Assembly (NCBI GenBank): GCA_900540685.1
Contig: UQGS01000047.1
Location: forward strand, 1-17,572
Reading direction: 5' to 3'
Length of the DNA: 17,572 nt
Source of the DNA: an uncultured Catenibacterium sp.
Lineage (GTDB): Bacteria > Bacillota_I > Bacilli_A > Erysipelotrichales > Coprobacillaceae
How positions within the stretch are numbered: the stretch's first letter is position 1; every line of letters starts with the position of its first letter. The position numbers were made by a program, and so were the translations under genes. The notes below the pieces were generated by a model. That model did no database searches. It worked only from the letters and a program-made list of their open reading frames with translations, and had not been told where the DNA came from. This document shows, piece after piece, positions 5,326 through 11,591 of the stretch.

Positions 5326-7209
5326 ATGGCAAAATATACCGAAGATGCAAAAGCACTACTTGAGTATGTTGGCGGTAAAGACAATATCCAGGCAGTGACA
5401 CATTGCGTCACAAGAATGAGATTTGTTTTATTTGATGAAAAGAAAGCAGATGTTGAGCGTATTGAAGACATTCCGTCTGCCAAAGGTACTTTTACTCAGT
5501 CTGGTCAGTTCCAGGTTATCATTGGGAATGATGTTCAGTCATTCTATAATGAATTTATTAAGGTTTCAGGTATTGAAGGTGTTTCTAAGGAAGCATTAAA
5601 GTCTGAAGCAAAAACAAATCAGACAGCACTTCAAAAGATTATTGGTACATTAGGTGAAATCTTCGCACCTATTATTCCTGCATTGATCTGTGGTGGTTTA
5701 ATTCTTGGCTTTAGAAACGTTATTGATTCTATTCAGTTCTTTGATAATGGGACTAAAACATTAGTCCAGATTTCTCAGTTCTGGAATGGTGTAGATAGCT
5801 TCTTATGGTTGATTGGTGAAGCAGTCTTCCATTTCTTGCCAGTCACAATCGTCTGGTCTATTACTAAGAAAATGGGTACAAGTCAGGGATTAGGTATTAT
5901 CCTAGGTATTACCCTTGTATCTCCTCAATTGTTAAATGCGTATGCAGTGGCATCTACTCCAGCTGCAAAGATTCCTGTATGGGACTTTGGATTTGCGACA
6001 GTACAGATGATCGGTTATCAAGGACAGGTCATCCCCGCTATGCTTGCAGGATTTGTCTTAGTTTACTTAGAAAGATTCTGGAGAAAAGTTTCACCTAACG
6101 CAATCAGTATGATTGTTGTTCCATTCTTTTCTATCGTACCTGCTGTATTAATTGCGCATACAGTTGTAGGTCCAATTGGATGGGCAATTGGTAATTTTAT
6201 TTCTGATGTTGTCTGGGCAGGATTAACTTCTCCATTTAGATGGTTATTTGCTGGTGTATTTGGATTTGTTTATGCACCACTTGTAATCACTGGTCTTCAT
6301 CATATGACAAATGCGATTGATACACAGCTCACAGCTACTTTTGGTGGTACATTATTATGGCCTATGATTGCATTATCTAATATCGCTCAGGGTTCATCAG
6401 TACTTGCAATGACTGTATTACAGAAAAATAACGAAAAAGCAAAAGAAATCAATATTCCTTCTTGTATTTCATGTTATCTAGGTGTTACAGAACCTGCTTT
6501 ATTTGGTGTTAACTTAAAATATACATTCCCATTTTTCTGCGGAATGATTGGTTCAGCTTGTGCTGCCATCTTCTCTGTATCAACTGGGACTATGGCTGCC
6601 TCAATCGGTGTTGGGGGAATTCCTGGAATTCTATCTATCATACCTAAATATATGCCTACCTTTGCGATTGCTATGCTTATCGCTATCATTGTTCCTTTCA
6701 CATTAACTTATATCTTAGGTAAGAAGAAATTAAATGAGGTAGACTTCAATGGAAAAGTTAAACCTTTAAATGAAGTATTCCATTCTCCATTAAAGGGGAA
6801 AGTCATTCCTTTAAATGAAGTAGAAGACCAGGTATTTTCTCAAGGATTGATGGGTGAAGGATTTGCAGTAGAATTAACAGATGGTGAAGTCAAAGCACCA
6901 TTTACTGGTGAAGTTGTGATGACATACCCTACTAAACATGCATATGGACTATTAAGTGATGATGGTATTGAAATACTTATTCATTTAGGCATGGATACAG
7001 TAGAACTCAATGGGGAAGGATTTGAATGTCTTGTAGAAAAGGGACAAAGAGTCAAACAAGGTGAAACAATTGCGAAAGTCAATCTTGATTATGTGAAAGA
7101 ACATGGTAAGTCACTTGTATCACCGGTTATATTTACTTCTCATCAGCATATTGAGTTAAAGGATGTTAAAGAAACTGATAATAATCAGGAAATTATAGAA
7201 ATCAAGTAG
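5326..7209 (+). CDS. treP: PTS trehalose-specific EIIBCA component
   Basis: This membrane permease imports trehalose and phosphorylates it to trehalose 6-phosphate. Residues 1-80 are the EIIB domain with phospho-acceptor C27 (THCVTRMRF). About 105-465 form the multi-spanning EIIC domain, including the GVTEPALFG motif at 386-394. About 485-610 form a glucose-type EIIA domain with H538 and the phosphorylated H553 (IEILIHLGMDTV). At 627 residues it carries its own EIIA, whereas B. subtilis TreP and E. coli TreB are EIIBC only and borrow EIIA-Glc. The start ATG 5326 has AAAGGAGAG at 5312-5320. It is followed 9 bp later by treC, so the two form an operon. Specificity comes from treC and treR; a sucrose or beta-glucoside PTS would look similar in isolation. 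Confidence 0.93.
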   Translation: MAKYTEDAKALLEYVGGKDNIQAVTHCVTRMRFVLFDEKKADVERIEDIPSAKGTFTQSGQFQVIIGNDVQSFYNEFIKVSGIEGVSKEALKSEAKTNQTALQKIIGTLGEIFAPIIPALICGGLILGFRNVIDSIQFFDNGTKTLVQISQFWNGVDSFLWLIGEAVFHFLPVTIVWSITKKMGTSQGLGIILGITLVSPQLLNAYAVASTPAAKIPVWDFGFATVQMIGYQGQVIPAMLAGFVLVYLERFWRKVSPNAISMIVVPFFSIVPAVLIAHTVVGPIGWAIGNFISDVVWAGLTSPFRWLFAGVFGFVYAPLVITGLHHMTNAIDTQLTATFGGTLLWPMIALSNIAQGSSVLAMTVLQKNNEKAKEINIPSCISCYLGVTEPALFGVNLKYTFPFFCGMIGSACAAIFSVSTGTMAASIGVGGIPGILSIIPKYMPTFAIAMLIAIIVPFTLTYILGKKKLNEVDFNGKVKPLNEVFHSPLKGKVIPLNEVEDQVFSQGLMGEGFAVELTDGEVKAPFTGEVVMTYPTKHAYGLLSDDGIEILIHLGMDTVELNGEGFECLVEKGQRVKQGETIAKVNLDYVKEHGKSLVSPVIFTSHQHIELKDVKETDNNQEIIEIK

Positions 7210-7218
7210 GAGGTCATT

Positions 7219-8859
7219 GTGTTTAATTTTAAAGATAAAGTTGTCTATCAGATCTATCCAAAATCATTTTATGATTCTAATAATGATGGTTTGGGTGATA
7301 TAAAAGGTATTACATTAAAGTTAGATTATTTAAAGAATCTAGGTGTAGATTATATTTGGATGAATCCAATCTTCATCTCACCACAAAAGGATAATGGTTA
7401 TGATGTAGAAGACTATAAGCATATCAATCCTGACTTTGGTACTATGGAAGATCTAGAAGAACTGATCTTTGAAGCTAAGAAAAGAAATATTTATCTTATG
7501 TTTGATATGGTTTTCAACCATACTTCAACTGAACATGAATGGTTTAAAAAAGCCATGGCAGGTGATGAAAAGTATAAGAATTACTACTATTTCAAGAAAC
7601 CTAATAAAGATGGTTCAATGCCTACTAACTGGGAATCTAAGTTTGGTGGTCCATGCTGGGAATATGTAGATAAGTTTGATGAATACTATTTACATCTCTT
7701 TGATGTATCTATGGCTGATTTAAACTGGACTAATCCTGATGTGAGAAAAGAAGTACAGGATATTGTCCAGTTCTGGATTGATAAAGGTATCAAAGGATTT
7801 AGATTTGATGTTATTAATTTAATTGATAAGATAAGCTTTGAGAATGATTTTGAAGGTGTAGGAAAGAAATTCTATACAGATGGCCCTCTTGTACATGATT
7901 ATTTAAGAGAACTCAATGAAGCAACATTTGGTCGCTATGACGGTATGGTGACAGTAGGGGAAATGTCAGCTACAACTATAGAAAACTGTATTGGTTATAC
8001 AAATCCAGATAATCATGAATTAAATATGGCTTTTAACTTCCATCACTTAAAAGTAGATTATAAGAATAAAGAAAAATGGACAGTCATGCCATTTGACTTT
8101 AAAGAACTCAAAGACTTATTTAACTCATGGGAACTAGGAATGCAGGAGAATAATGGATGGAATGCCTTATTCTGGAACTGTCATGATCAGCCTAGAAGTA
8201 TCTCACGTTTTGGAAATGATACAAAGTATCATAAAGAATCTGCAAAGATGTTAGCTGCAAGTATTCACTTACAAAGAGGTACACCATATATCTATATGGG
8301 TGAAGAAATTGGTATGACTAATGCGTATTTTACTGATTTAAGGCAATATAGAGATGTAGAAAGTATCAACTATTATCATATTATGAAGGATGAAGGATAT
8401 AGTGATGAAAAGATCTATGAAATCCTTCAGGCTAAATCACGTGATAATGCAAGAACACCAATGCAGTGGACTTCTAGTGGAGGATTCTCTACTCATACAC
8501 CTTGGATTGAAATGAACCCAAGATGTAAAGATATTAATGTAGAAGATGCATTAAATGATTCTGATTCTATCTTCTACTTCTATAAGAAGCTCATTGAATT
8601 AAGAAAGACTTATAAGGTCATCAGTGAGGGTACTTATGCACCTTTATTTGAAGAGAGTAACTGTCTCTATGCATTCAAGAGAAATTATGAAAATGAAGAA
8701 CTCATTGTCTTAAATAATTTCTATGACGAGGAAACAACAGTAGCTATTGATAATATTGAAGAGTATGAAGTGATGATTTCTAACTATAAGGATCATGACT
8801 TAAAGAATGAATTACATATCAGACCTTATGAAACAGTGGCTTTATATAGAAAGAAATAA
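7219..8859 (+). CDS. treC: Alpha,alpha-phosphotrehalase (GH13)
   Basis: This cytosolic hydrolase splits trehalose 6-phosphate into glucose and glucose 6-phosphate (also called treA in Bacillus). The GH13 catalytic residues are visible: nucleophile D197 in GFRFDV, acid/base E248 in TVGEM, and the transition-state residue D323 in CHDQPR. The N-terminal VVYQIYPKSF and the conserved DMVFNHTS (96-103) are also typical. At 546 residues it has the normal length. The start is GTG 7219, 5 nt after GGAGG (7209-7213), which overlaps the treP stop. Oligo-1,6-glucosidases are close relatives, but the tre context settles the call. Confidence 0.94.
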   Translation: MFNFKDKVVYQIYPKSFYDSNNDGLGDIKGITLKLDYLKNLGVDYIWMNPIFISPQKDNGYDVEDYKHINPDFGTMEDLEELIFEAKKRNIYLMFDMVFNHTSTEHEWFKKAMAGDEKYKNYYYFKKPNKDGSMPTNWESKFGGPCWEYVDKFDEYYLHLFDVSMADLNWTNPDVRKEVQDIVQFWIDKGIKGFRFDVINLIDKISFENDFEGVGKKFYTDGPLVHDYLRELNEATFGRYDGMVTVGEMSATTIENCIGYTNPDNHELNMAFNFHHLKVDYKNKEKWTVMPFDFKELKDLFNSWELGMQENNGWNALFWNCHDQPRSISRFGNDTKYHKESAKMLAASIHLQRGTPYIYMGEEIGMTNAYFTDLRQYRDVESINYYHIMKDEGYSDEKIYEILQAKSRDNARTPMQWTSSGGFSTHTPWIEMNPRCKDINVEDALNDSDSIFYFYKKLIELRKTYKVISEGTYAPLFEESNCLYAFKRNYENEELIVLNNFYDEETTVAIDNIEEYEVMISNYKDHDLKNELHIRPYETVALYRKK

Positions 8860-8869
8860 TTGATATAAT
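8841..8869 (+). promoter_or_regulatory. Promoter upstream of the peptidase E-like gene
   Basis: An extended -10, TG at 8861-8862 plus TATAAT at 8864-8869, lies just after the treC stop. A weak -35 (TTTATA, 8841-8846) is 17 bp upstream. It suggests separate transcription of the next gene. Confidence 0.55.
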
Positions 8870-8892
8870 ACTCTTAAAAGAGAGGTATTACT

Positions 8893-9615
8893 ATGCATTT
8901 ATTTCTAACAAGTTCAAACTTAACATTAAATGGTCAATATATTAATGAAGAGAATGGCTTCCGTTCTCTTCTTTTTGATGTTCTTCCACGTCACATTCGT
9001 TATCTCTATATTGCATCAGATCCAACTGATACGACTCATAATGATGAATGGGGAAATTATCAAAAGAAAGCACTTATGAATAGTCATTTCTTAGTAGATA
9101 CATTTACAATTCTAGATGATCGTAATAAAGAGGAAACAGAAGAATTAGTTAAGGACTCAGATCTTATTATTCTTGGAGGAGGACATGTACCTACTCAAAA
9201 CAAGTTTTTTAGAGAAATCCACTTAAAGAAGTACTTAAAGGATTATGAAGGTGTGATAGTAGGTGTGAGTGCAGGTTCTATGAACTGTGCAAAGACAGTT
9301 TATGCGATGCCTGAACTACCTGGAGAATATTTAGACAAGAAGTACCAAAGATATCTTCCATGACTAGAACTAACAGAAACAATGATCATTCCTCACTATA
9401 ATGAAATACATGATGATTGTTTAGATGGTGTTCATATATTCAAGGATATTGCCTATCCTGATAGTGCCAAAAGAACATTTATTGTATTAGTAGATGGAAG
9501 CTTTATTCATATTCATGAAGGTAAAGAAGTGATTCATGGACTATCTTATAAAATAGAAAAAGGAAAACAATCACTTATACAAGAAAAAGATTGTATGTTC
9601 ACATTGAATTCATAA
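8893..9615 (+). pseudogene. Peptidase E-like (S51) hydrolase, broken by one in-frame TGA
   Basis: The gene encodes a member of the peptidase S51 / class I glutamine amidotransferase-like group (alpha-aspartyl dipeptidase-type). The first part (156 codons) has the ILGGGHVPTQN loop and the nucleophile motif GVSAGSMN (serine at about residue 137). The reading frame then meets TGA at 9361-9363 and continues without shift through LELTETMIIPHYNE, which carries the family's catalytic histidine, to TAA at 9613-9615. In relatives this position is usually glycine (GGA), so a single G-to-T change explains the stop. The total of 240 codons fits the family. TGA works as a stop elsewhere in this window (MATE gene), so recoding is unlikely. 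Start ATG 8893 has AGAGAGG before it. It is probably inactive, though read-through cannot be excluded. Confidence 0.82.
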
Positions 9616-9730
9616 AGAGGGTTTATATTGTAATTGTATTAAGAAACTCCCTATAAAAAAACATCTTAATACCAAGAGCAAAAGAAAATTGTTTAAAACT
9701 CTCCCCAAAAACATAATTGTATACAAGAAG

Positions 9731-9760
9731 GACGTTTCAAATTTGCGAAACGTCTTTTTT
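9731..9760 (+). terminator. Terminator downstream of the peptidase E-like gene
   Basis: The 8-bp stem GACGTTTC / GAAACGTC (9731-9738 with 9747-9754) is followed by TTTTTT. Between the pseudogene end (9615) and this hairpin I see only AT-rich sequence without a gene. Confidence 0.85.
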
Positions 9761-9789
9761 GTATATATTTTCAATTGAATGTATATAAT
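9759..9789 (+). promoter_or_regulatory. Possible promoter of the antitoxin-like gene
   Basis: TATAAT at 9784-9789 lies 34 bp before the start codon. The best -35, TTGTAT at 9759-9764, has a long 19-bp spacer and overlaps the preceding terminator tract, so only the -10 is convincing. Confidence 0.35.
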
Positions 9790-9823
9790 ATAAGTGATGA
9801 AAATATACAAGGAGATGTATCAT

Positions 9824-10030
9824 ATGGTTAAAAAGTCCACTCATCTATATGCAGGAATTGAACCTAAAGTGAAGGTTTCTTCTAAGAGAATAGTTGATAT
9901 GAGTGTATTAACAGAAGAAAAGTTCAATGAAGAATTAGAAAAAGGATATGCTGATGTACAGGCTGGACGTACAAAAGATGCAAAAACAGTTTTCGAAAAT
10001 ATTCGTAAGGATTATCAGGTGAACACGTAA
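9824..10030 (+). CDS. RelB/DinJ-type antitoxin with its middle missing, no toxin
   Basis: A 68-residue protein starts at ATG 9824 with AAGGAG at 9809-9814. The N-terminus, THLYAGIEPKVK, resembles the opening strand of RelB/DinJ antitoxins, and the C-terminus, EEKFNEELEKGYADVQAGRT followed by FENIRKDY, resembles their toxin-binding tail. The two are joined directly at about residues 20-26, where a full-length member (roughly 85-100 residues) would have the dimerising ribbon-helix-helix helices. The frame is intact, so this looks like an in-frame internal deletion. No RelE/YafQ-type toxin follows: a weak terminator and an opposite-strand gene remnant come next. It may be a decayed orphan antitoxin or a small protein still able to bind a toxin elsewhere. 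Family assignment is from memory of the motifs. Confidence 0.6.
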   Translation: MVKKSTHLYAGIEPKVKVSSKRIVDMSVLTEEKFNEELEKGYADVQAGRTKDAKTVFENIRKDYQVNT

Positions 10031-10034
10031 AATA

Positions 10035-10067
10035 GTAATCAGTCTTTCATTTTTGATTGACTTTTTT
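10035..10067 (+). terminator. Possible terminator after the antitoxin-like gene
   Basis: An imperfect stem (GTAATCA near 10035-10041 pairing with TGATTGAC near 10054-10061, with a bulge) is followed by TTTTTT. Confidence 0.45.
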
Positions 10068-10071
10068 GTAG

Positions 10072-10102
10072 AAAAAAACAAGCTGGATATATAACCAGCT
10101 TG
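10072..10102 (-). terminator. Terminator of the ohyA tail remnant (minus strand)
   Basis: The 8-bp perfect stem CAAGCTGG / CCAGCTTG (10079-10086 with 10095-10102) is followed on the minus strand by seven T (plus-strand A run 10072-10078). It lies just past the stop codon of the detached oleate hydratase tail, so it is probably the ancestral ohyA terminator. Confidence 0.85.
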
Positions 10103-10106
10103 CTTG

Positions 10107-10214
10107 TTAGTCTATTAATCCTGTATCTCTTAATAAGAGTTCTAGATCTATACCTTCTACATTCTTTAATACAGTCTTTAAAAGCATCTTTTCCTTGAAG
10201 TTTAATGGTAACTC
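10107..10214 (-). pseudogene. Detached C-terminal fragment of an oleate hydratase gene
   Basis: On the minus strand this stretch encodes the last 35 residues of oleate hydratase (starting ELPLNF and ending TGLID, then TAA). It is the same as the intact gene's end at 11592-11702 except for two amino acids (T to I, E to D) and a handful of bases. Similarity stops abruptly at about 10214, where unrelated sequence begins. It has no start and cannot make a protein alone. It has the same orientation as ohyA and lies 1.4 kb downstream of it, with the mobile-element remnants between. It is either the residue of a tandem ohyA copy or the displaced tail of an insertion event. Confidence 0.88.
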
Positions 10215-10269
10215 ACACAAACGTTTTTTTATAGCATACCTGTGGTTTGTGGGTATTTAAATTTTAGAA

Positions 10270-10306
10270 TTGTAACGTGAATATAAATATTGTATGATAT
10301 TTATAT
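10270..10306 (+). promoter_or_regulatory. Promoter with inverted repeat, upstream of the core-binding-domain gene
   Basis: TTGTAA (10270-10275), a 17-bp spacer and TATGAT (10293-10298) form a promoter. A perfect inverted repeat, ATATAAATAT / ATATTTATAT (10281-10290 and 10297-10306), brackets the -10 element and could be an operator. The AT-only arms make chance more likely than usual. Confidence 0.6.
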
Positions 10307-10328
10307 CATGAAGAGAGGAACTTGTATT

Positions 10329-10770
10329 ATGGACTACGATCAATATCTTGAAGAATGCAAAAAAAATCAAAGAAAGAAACTATCTTCTTTTAGATCTTTT
10401 TAAAGACGATCTTATTCAATCAGGTTTAAAAGATAAAACTATTAGCCGTCATCTTTCCAATGTAGAATTCTATATTAATGAATTTTTACTATATACGGAT
10501 GCTTATCCTATGGAAGAAGGGCTTAATATGCTTGATGATTATTTAGGAAATTTCTATATCCGTAAATGTTTATGGTCTACTCCTGGTAATATTAAATCAA
10601 CTGCGGCAAGTATTAAGAAGTTTTATAAATCTATGGTTGATCATGGAGAAATAGATAAAGAAGATTATTATGATTTATGTTCTTTGATTAAAGATTCTAT
10701 GGATATATGGCAGATGGACTGTGCTATTTATAATGATCCAGAAAGTCCCAATCCATTCTATCCGTTTTAA
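10329..10770 (+). pseudogene. Integrase core-binding (SAM-like) domain protein, frameshifted at A8
   Basis: The natural start is ATG 10329 with AGAGAGGA at 10312-10319. That frame reads MDYDQYLEECKK and then hits a stop near 10401. Shifting by one base at the run of eight A (10359-10366; seven would be in frame) joins it to IKERNYLLLDLFKDD and a further 130 residues to TAA at 10768-10770. The joined product is about 147 residues. Residues about 15-110 have the helical layout of the N-terminal core-binding domain of tyrosine recombinases (a segment with TISRHLSNVEFYINEF, later TAASIKKFYKSMVDHG). No catalytic domain with the R-H-R-Y residues follows; the protein ends in PESPNPFYPF. It may be a DNA-binding relic or a domain protein in its own right. 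The shift could be a real mutation, slippage-based switching or an assembly error. Confidence 0.65.
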
Positions 10771-10775
10771 AGGGT

Positions 10776-10830
10776 GCTGTAACGAATAGATAGTATTTAC
10801 TACTACCTTGAGCGTTACAGCTCTTTTTTT
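10776..10830 (+). terminator. Terminator after the core-binding-domain gene
   Basis: The 9-bp stem GCTGTAACG / CGTTACAGC (10776-10784 with 10813-10821) encloses a 28-nt loop that can itself form a small TAGTA / TACTA stem. TTTTTTT follows at 10824-10830. Confidence 0.82.
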
Positions 10831-10908
10831 CATTTTTCAGACGCGCCTAAAAAGAACCTTTCTATTTCTTGAAAAAATTATCTTCAGATAAATAATCTAA
10901 ACATCTTC

Positions 10909-11240
10909 TTAACCTTTTCGGCTATTTTTCTTCTTTCGTTTGTGGTATTCTCTGATAAGATGTCCCATTGCAACAAGGTAAATCTCCATCTTAACATTGT
11001 CATCACCTCTTCTGTAGAGTCTGTCATGACCTATATTCTCCTTAAGATCACCGAATGTTTCTTTTGTTTTATTATCTCTCTTGTACATGAATTTTTTACC
11101 TCCTTCACTTGTAACACTTTTCTTGCTTCCTTGTGAAATTCATCAAGTTCCTTGCAGTGGTTTATGCATCTTTAGATTCTAGATTTAGTGCATCTAGATC
11201 TGAATGGACAACCATCACAGTGACGATTTGTTAGATAATG
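10909..11240 (-). pseudogene. Degenerate IS1182-family transposase C-terminus
   Basis: Translated on the minus strand in pieces, this region shows the C-terminal hallmarks of IS1182-type DDE transposases. The zinc-like CDGCPFRSRC lies near 11190-11220, followed by an in-frame stop, then ELDEFHKEARKVL. After a frameshift near 11100-11115 comes KETFGDLKENIGHDRLYRRG with the conserved glutamate, then VKMEIYLVAMGHLIREYHKR, ending at TAA (10909-10911). The N-terminal two thirds, with the first catalytic residues, are absent. It is plainly dead. It helps explain the otherwise gene-poor stretch 10831-11371; 10831-10908 shows nothing recognisable. Confidence 0.75.
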
Positions 11241-11266
11241 AAATGACGAGGAGCAAATAAAAAGAG

Positions 11267-11368
11267 TAACTCTCCTTAATTGTTCAATCGTGGATTTACC
11301 AATATACTTTGAGTAGAAACTAAAATTTCTAGTATTGTGGGATTACCGCAAACAAATAAGGAGAGTTA
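11267..11368 (+). ncRNA. Structured leader of the IS110-type fragment (long inverted repeat)
   Basis: TAACTCTCCTTA at 11267-11278 is the exact reverse complement of 11357-11368. The pairing continues inward to 11284/11351 with one mismatch, about 17 of 18 pairs. Inside are two further stems: CAATA / TATTG (11300-11304 with 11333-11337) and TAGAAA / TTTCTA (11314-11319 with 11326-11331). The right arm contains the AAGGAG ribosome binding site for the ATG at 11372, so the fold would hide it. In IS110-type elements the region before the recombinase gene encodes the bridge RNA; this could be a remnant of it, or a simple translation-blocking hairpin. The structure is seen; the function is inferred. 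Confidence 0.5.
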
Positions 11369-11371
11369 TCT

Positions 11372-11476
11372 ATGATTATAGTAATAAAAATTGGGATGGA
11401 TGTCCATACTACAAACTACACTTTCTGCTTTAGATTTCAAAAGAAATATGAAAATCTAGTAGCGCATATGGCTGAT
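11372..11476 (+). pseudogene. N-terminal fragment of an IS110-type transposase
   Basis: From ATG 11372 the frame reads IGMDVHTTNYTF after six residues. This resembles the first beta-strand motif of the IS110 DEDD recombinase, including its first catalytic aspartate. Beyond about residue 20 the similarity is lost (RFQKKYENLV and onward is not recognised), and the frame merely runs on through a terminator into the ohyA tail. The end given is arbitrary. No RuvC-like remainder and no Tnp_20 domain with the catalytic serine are present, so the element is a relic. Confidence 0.55.
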
Positions 11477-11522
11477 ATGCCGTATAATCATGACGCGTAT
11501 CATTACAAATTAAATATAACAC

Positions 11523-11555
11523 AAAATGCGGACCTCGGTCCGCATTTTGCTTTTT
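11523..11555 (+). terminator. Strong hairpin terminator at the end of the island (plus strand)
   Basis: The 11-bp perfect stem AAAATGCGGAC / GTCCGCATTTT (11523-11533 with 11538-11548) has a CTCG loop and is followed by GCTTTTT. It would stop plus-strand transcripts from entering the ohyA 3' end. Confidence 0.85.
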
Positions 11556-11561
11556 ATAAAA

Positions 11562-11588
11562 CTGTAGTGAGATGTTTACCTGCTACAG
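11562..11588 (-). terminator. Possible terminator of ohyA (minus strand)
   Basis: CTGTAG / CTACAG (11562-11567 with 11583-11588) pairs across a 15-nt loop. On the minus strand it is followed by TTTTATAAAAA, just after the ohyA stop. It is weaker than the terminator next to the detached tail at 10072-10102. Confidence 0.5.
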
Positions 11589-11591
11589 CCC

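Noticed and set aside
5271..5483. Minus-strand frame across the treP promoter and EIIB start
   Set aside because: It overlaps the operators and the conserved EIIB codons; a mirror frame without signals.
6474..6701. Minus-strand frame inside treP
   Set aside because: Opposite conserved EIIC sequence and without a start signal.
7469..7669. Second plus-strand frame inside treC
   Set aside because: Out-of-frame reading of GH13 coding sequence.
9361..9363. TGA as a recoded codon (tryptophan or selenocysteine)
   Set aside because: The MATE gene ends at TGA, tryptophans elsewhere use TGG, and no selenocysteine context is visible; a nonsense mutation is simpler.
9610..9810. Minus-strand hydrophobic frame between the peptidase E-like gene and the antitoxin-like gene
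   Set aside because: It runs through the terminator and promoter region, is low-complexity AT-rich translation and lacks a ribosome binding site.
10942..11136. Plus-strand frame of 64 codons
   Set aside because: It is the mirror of the degenerate IS1182-type transposase on the other strand.
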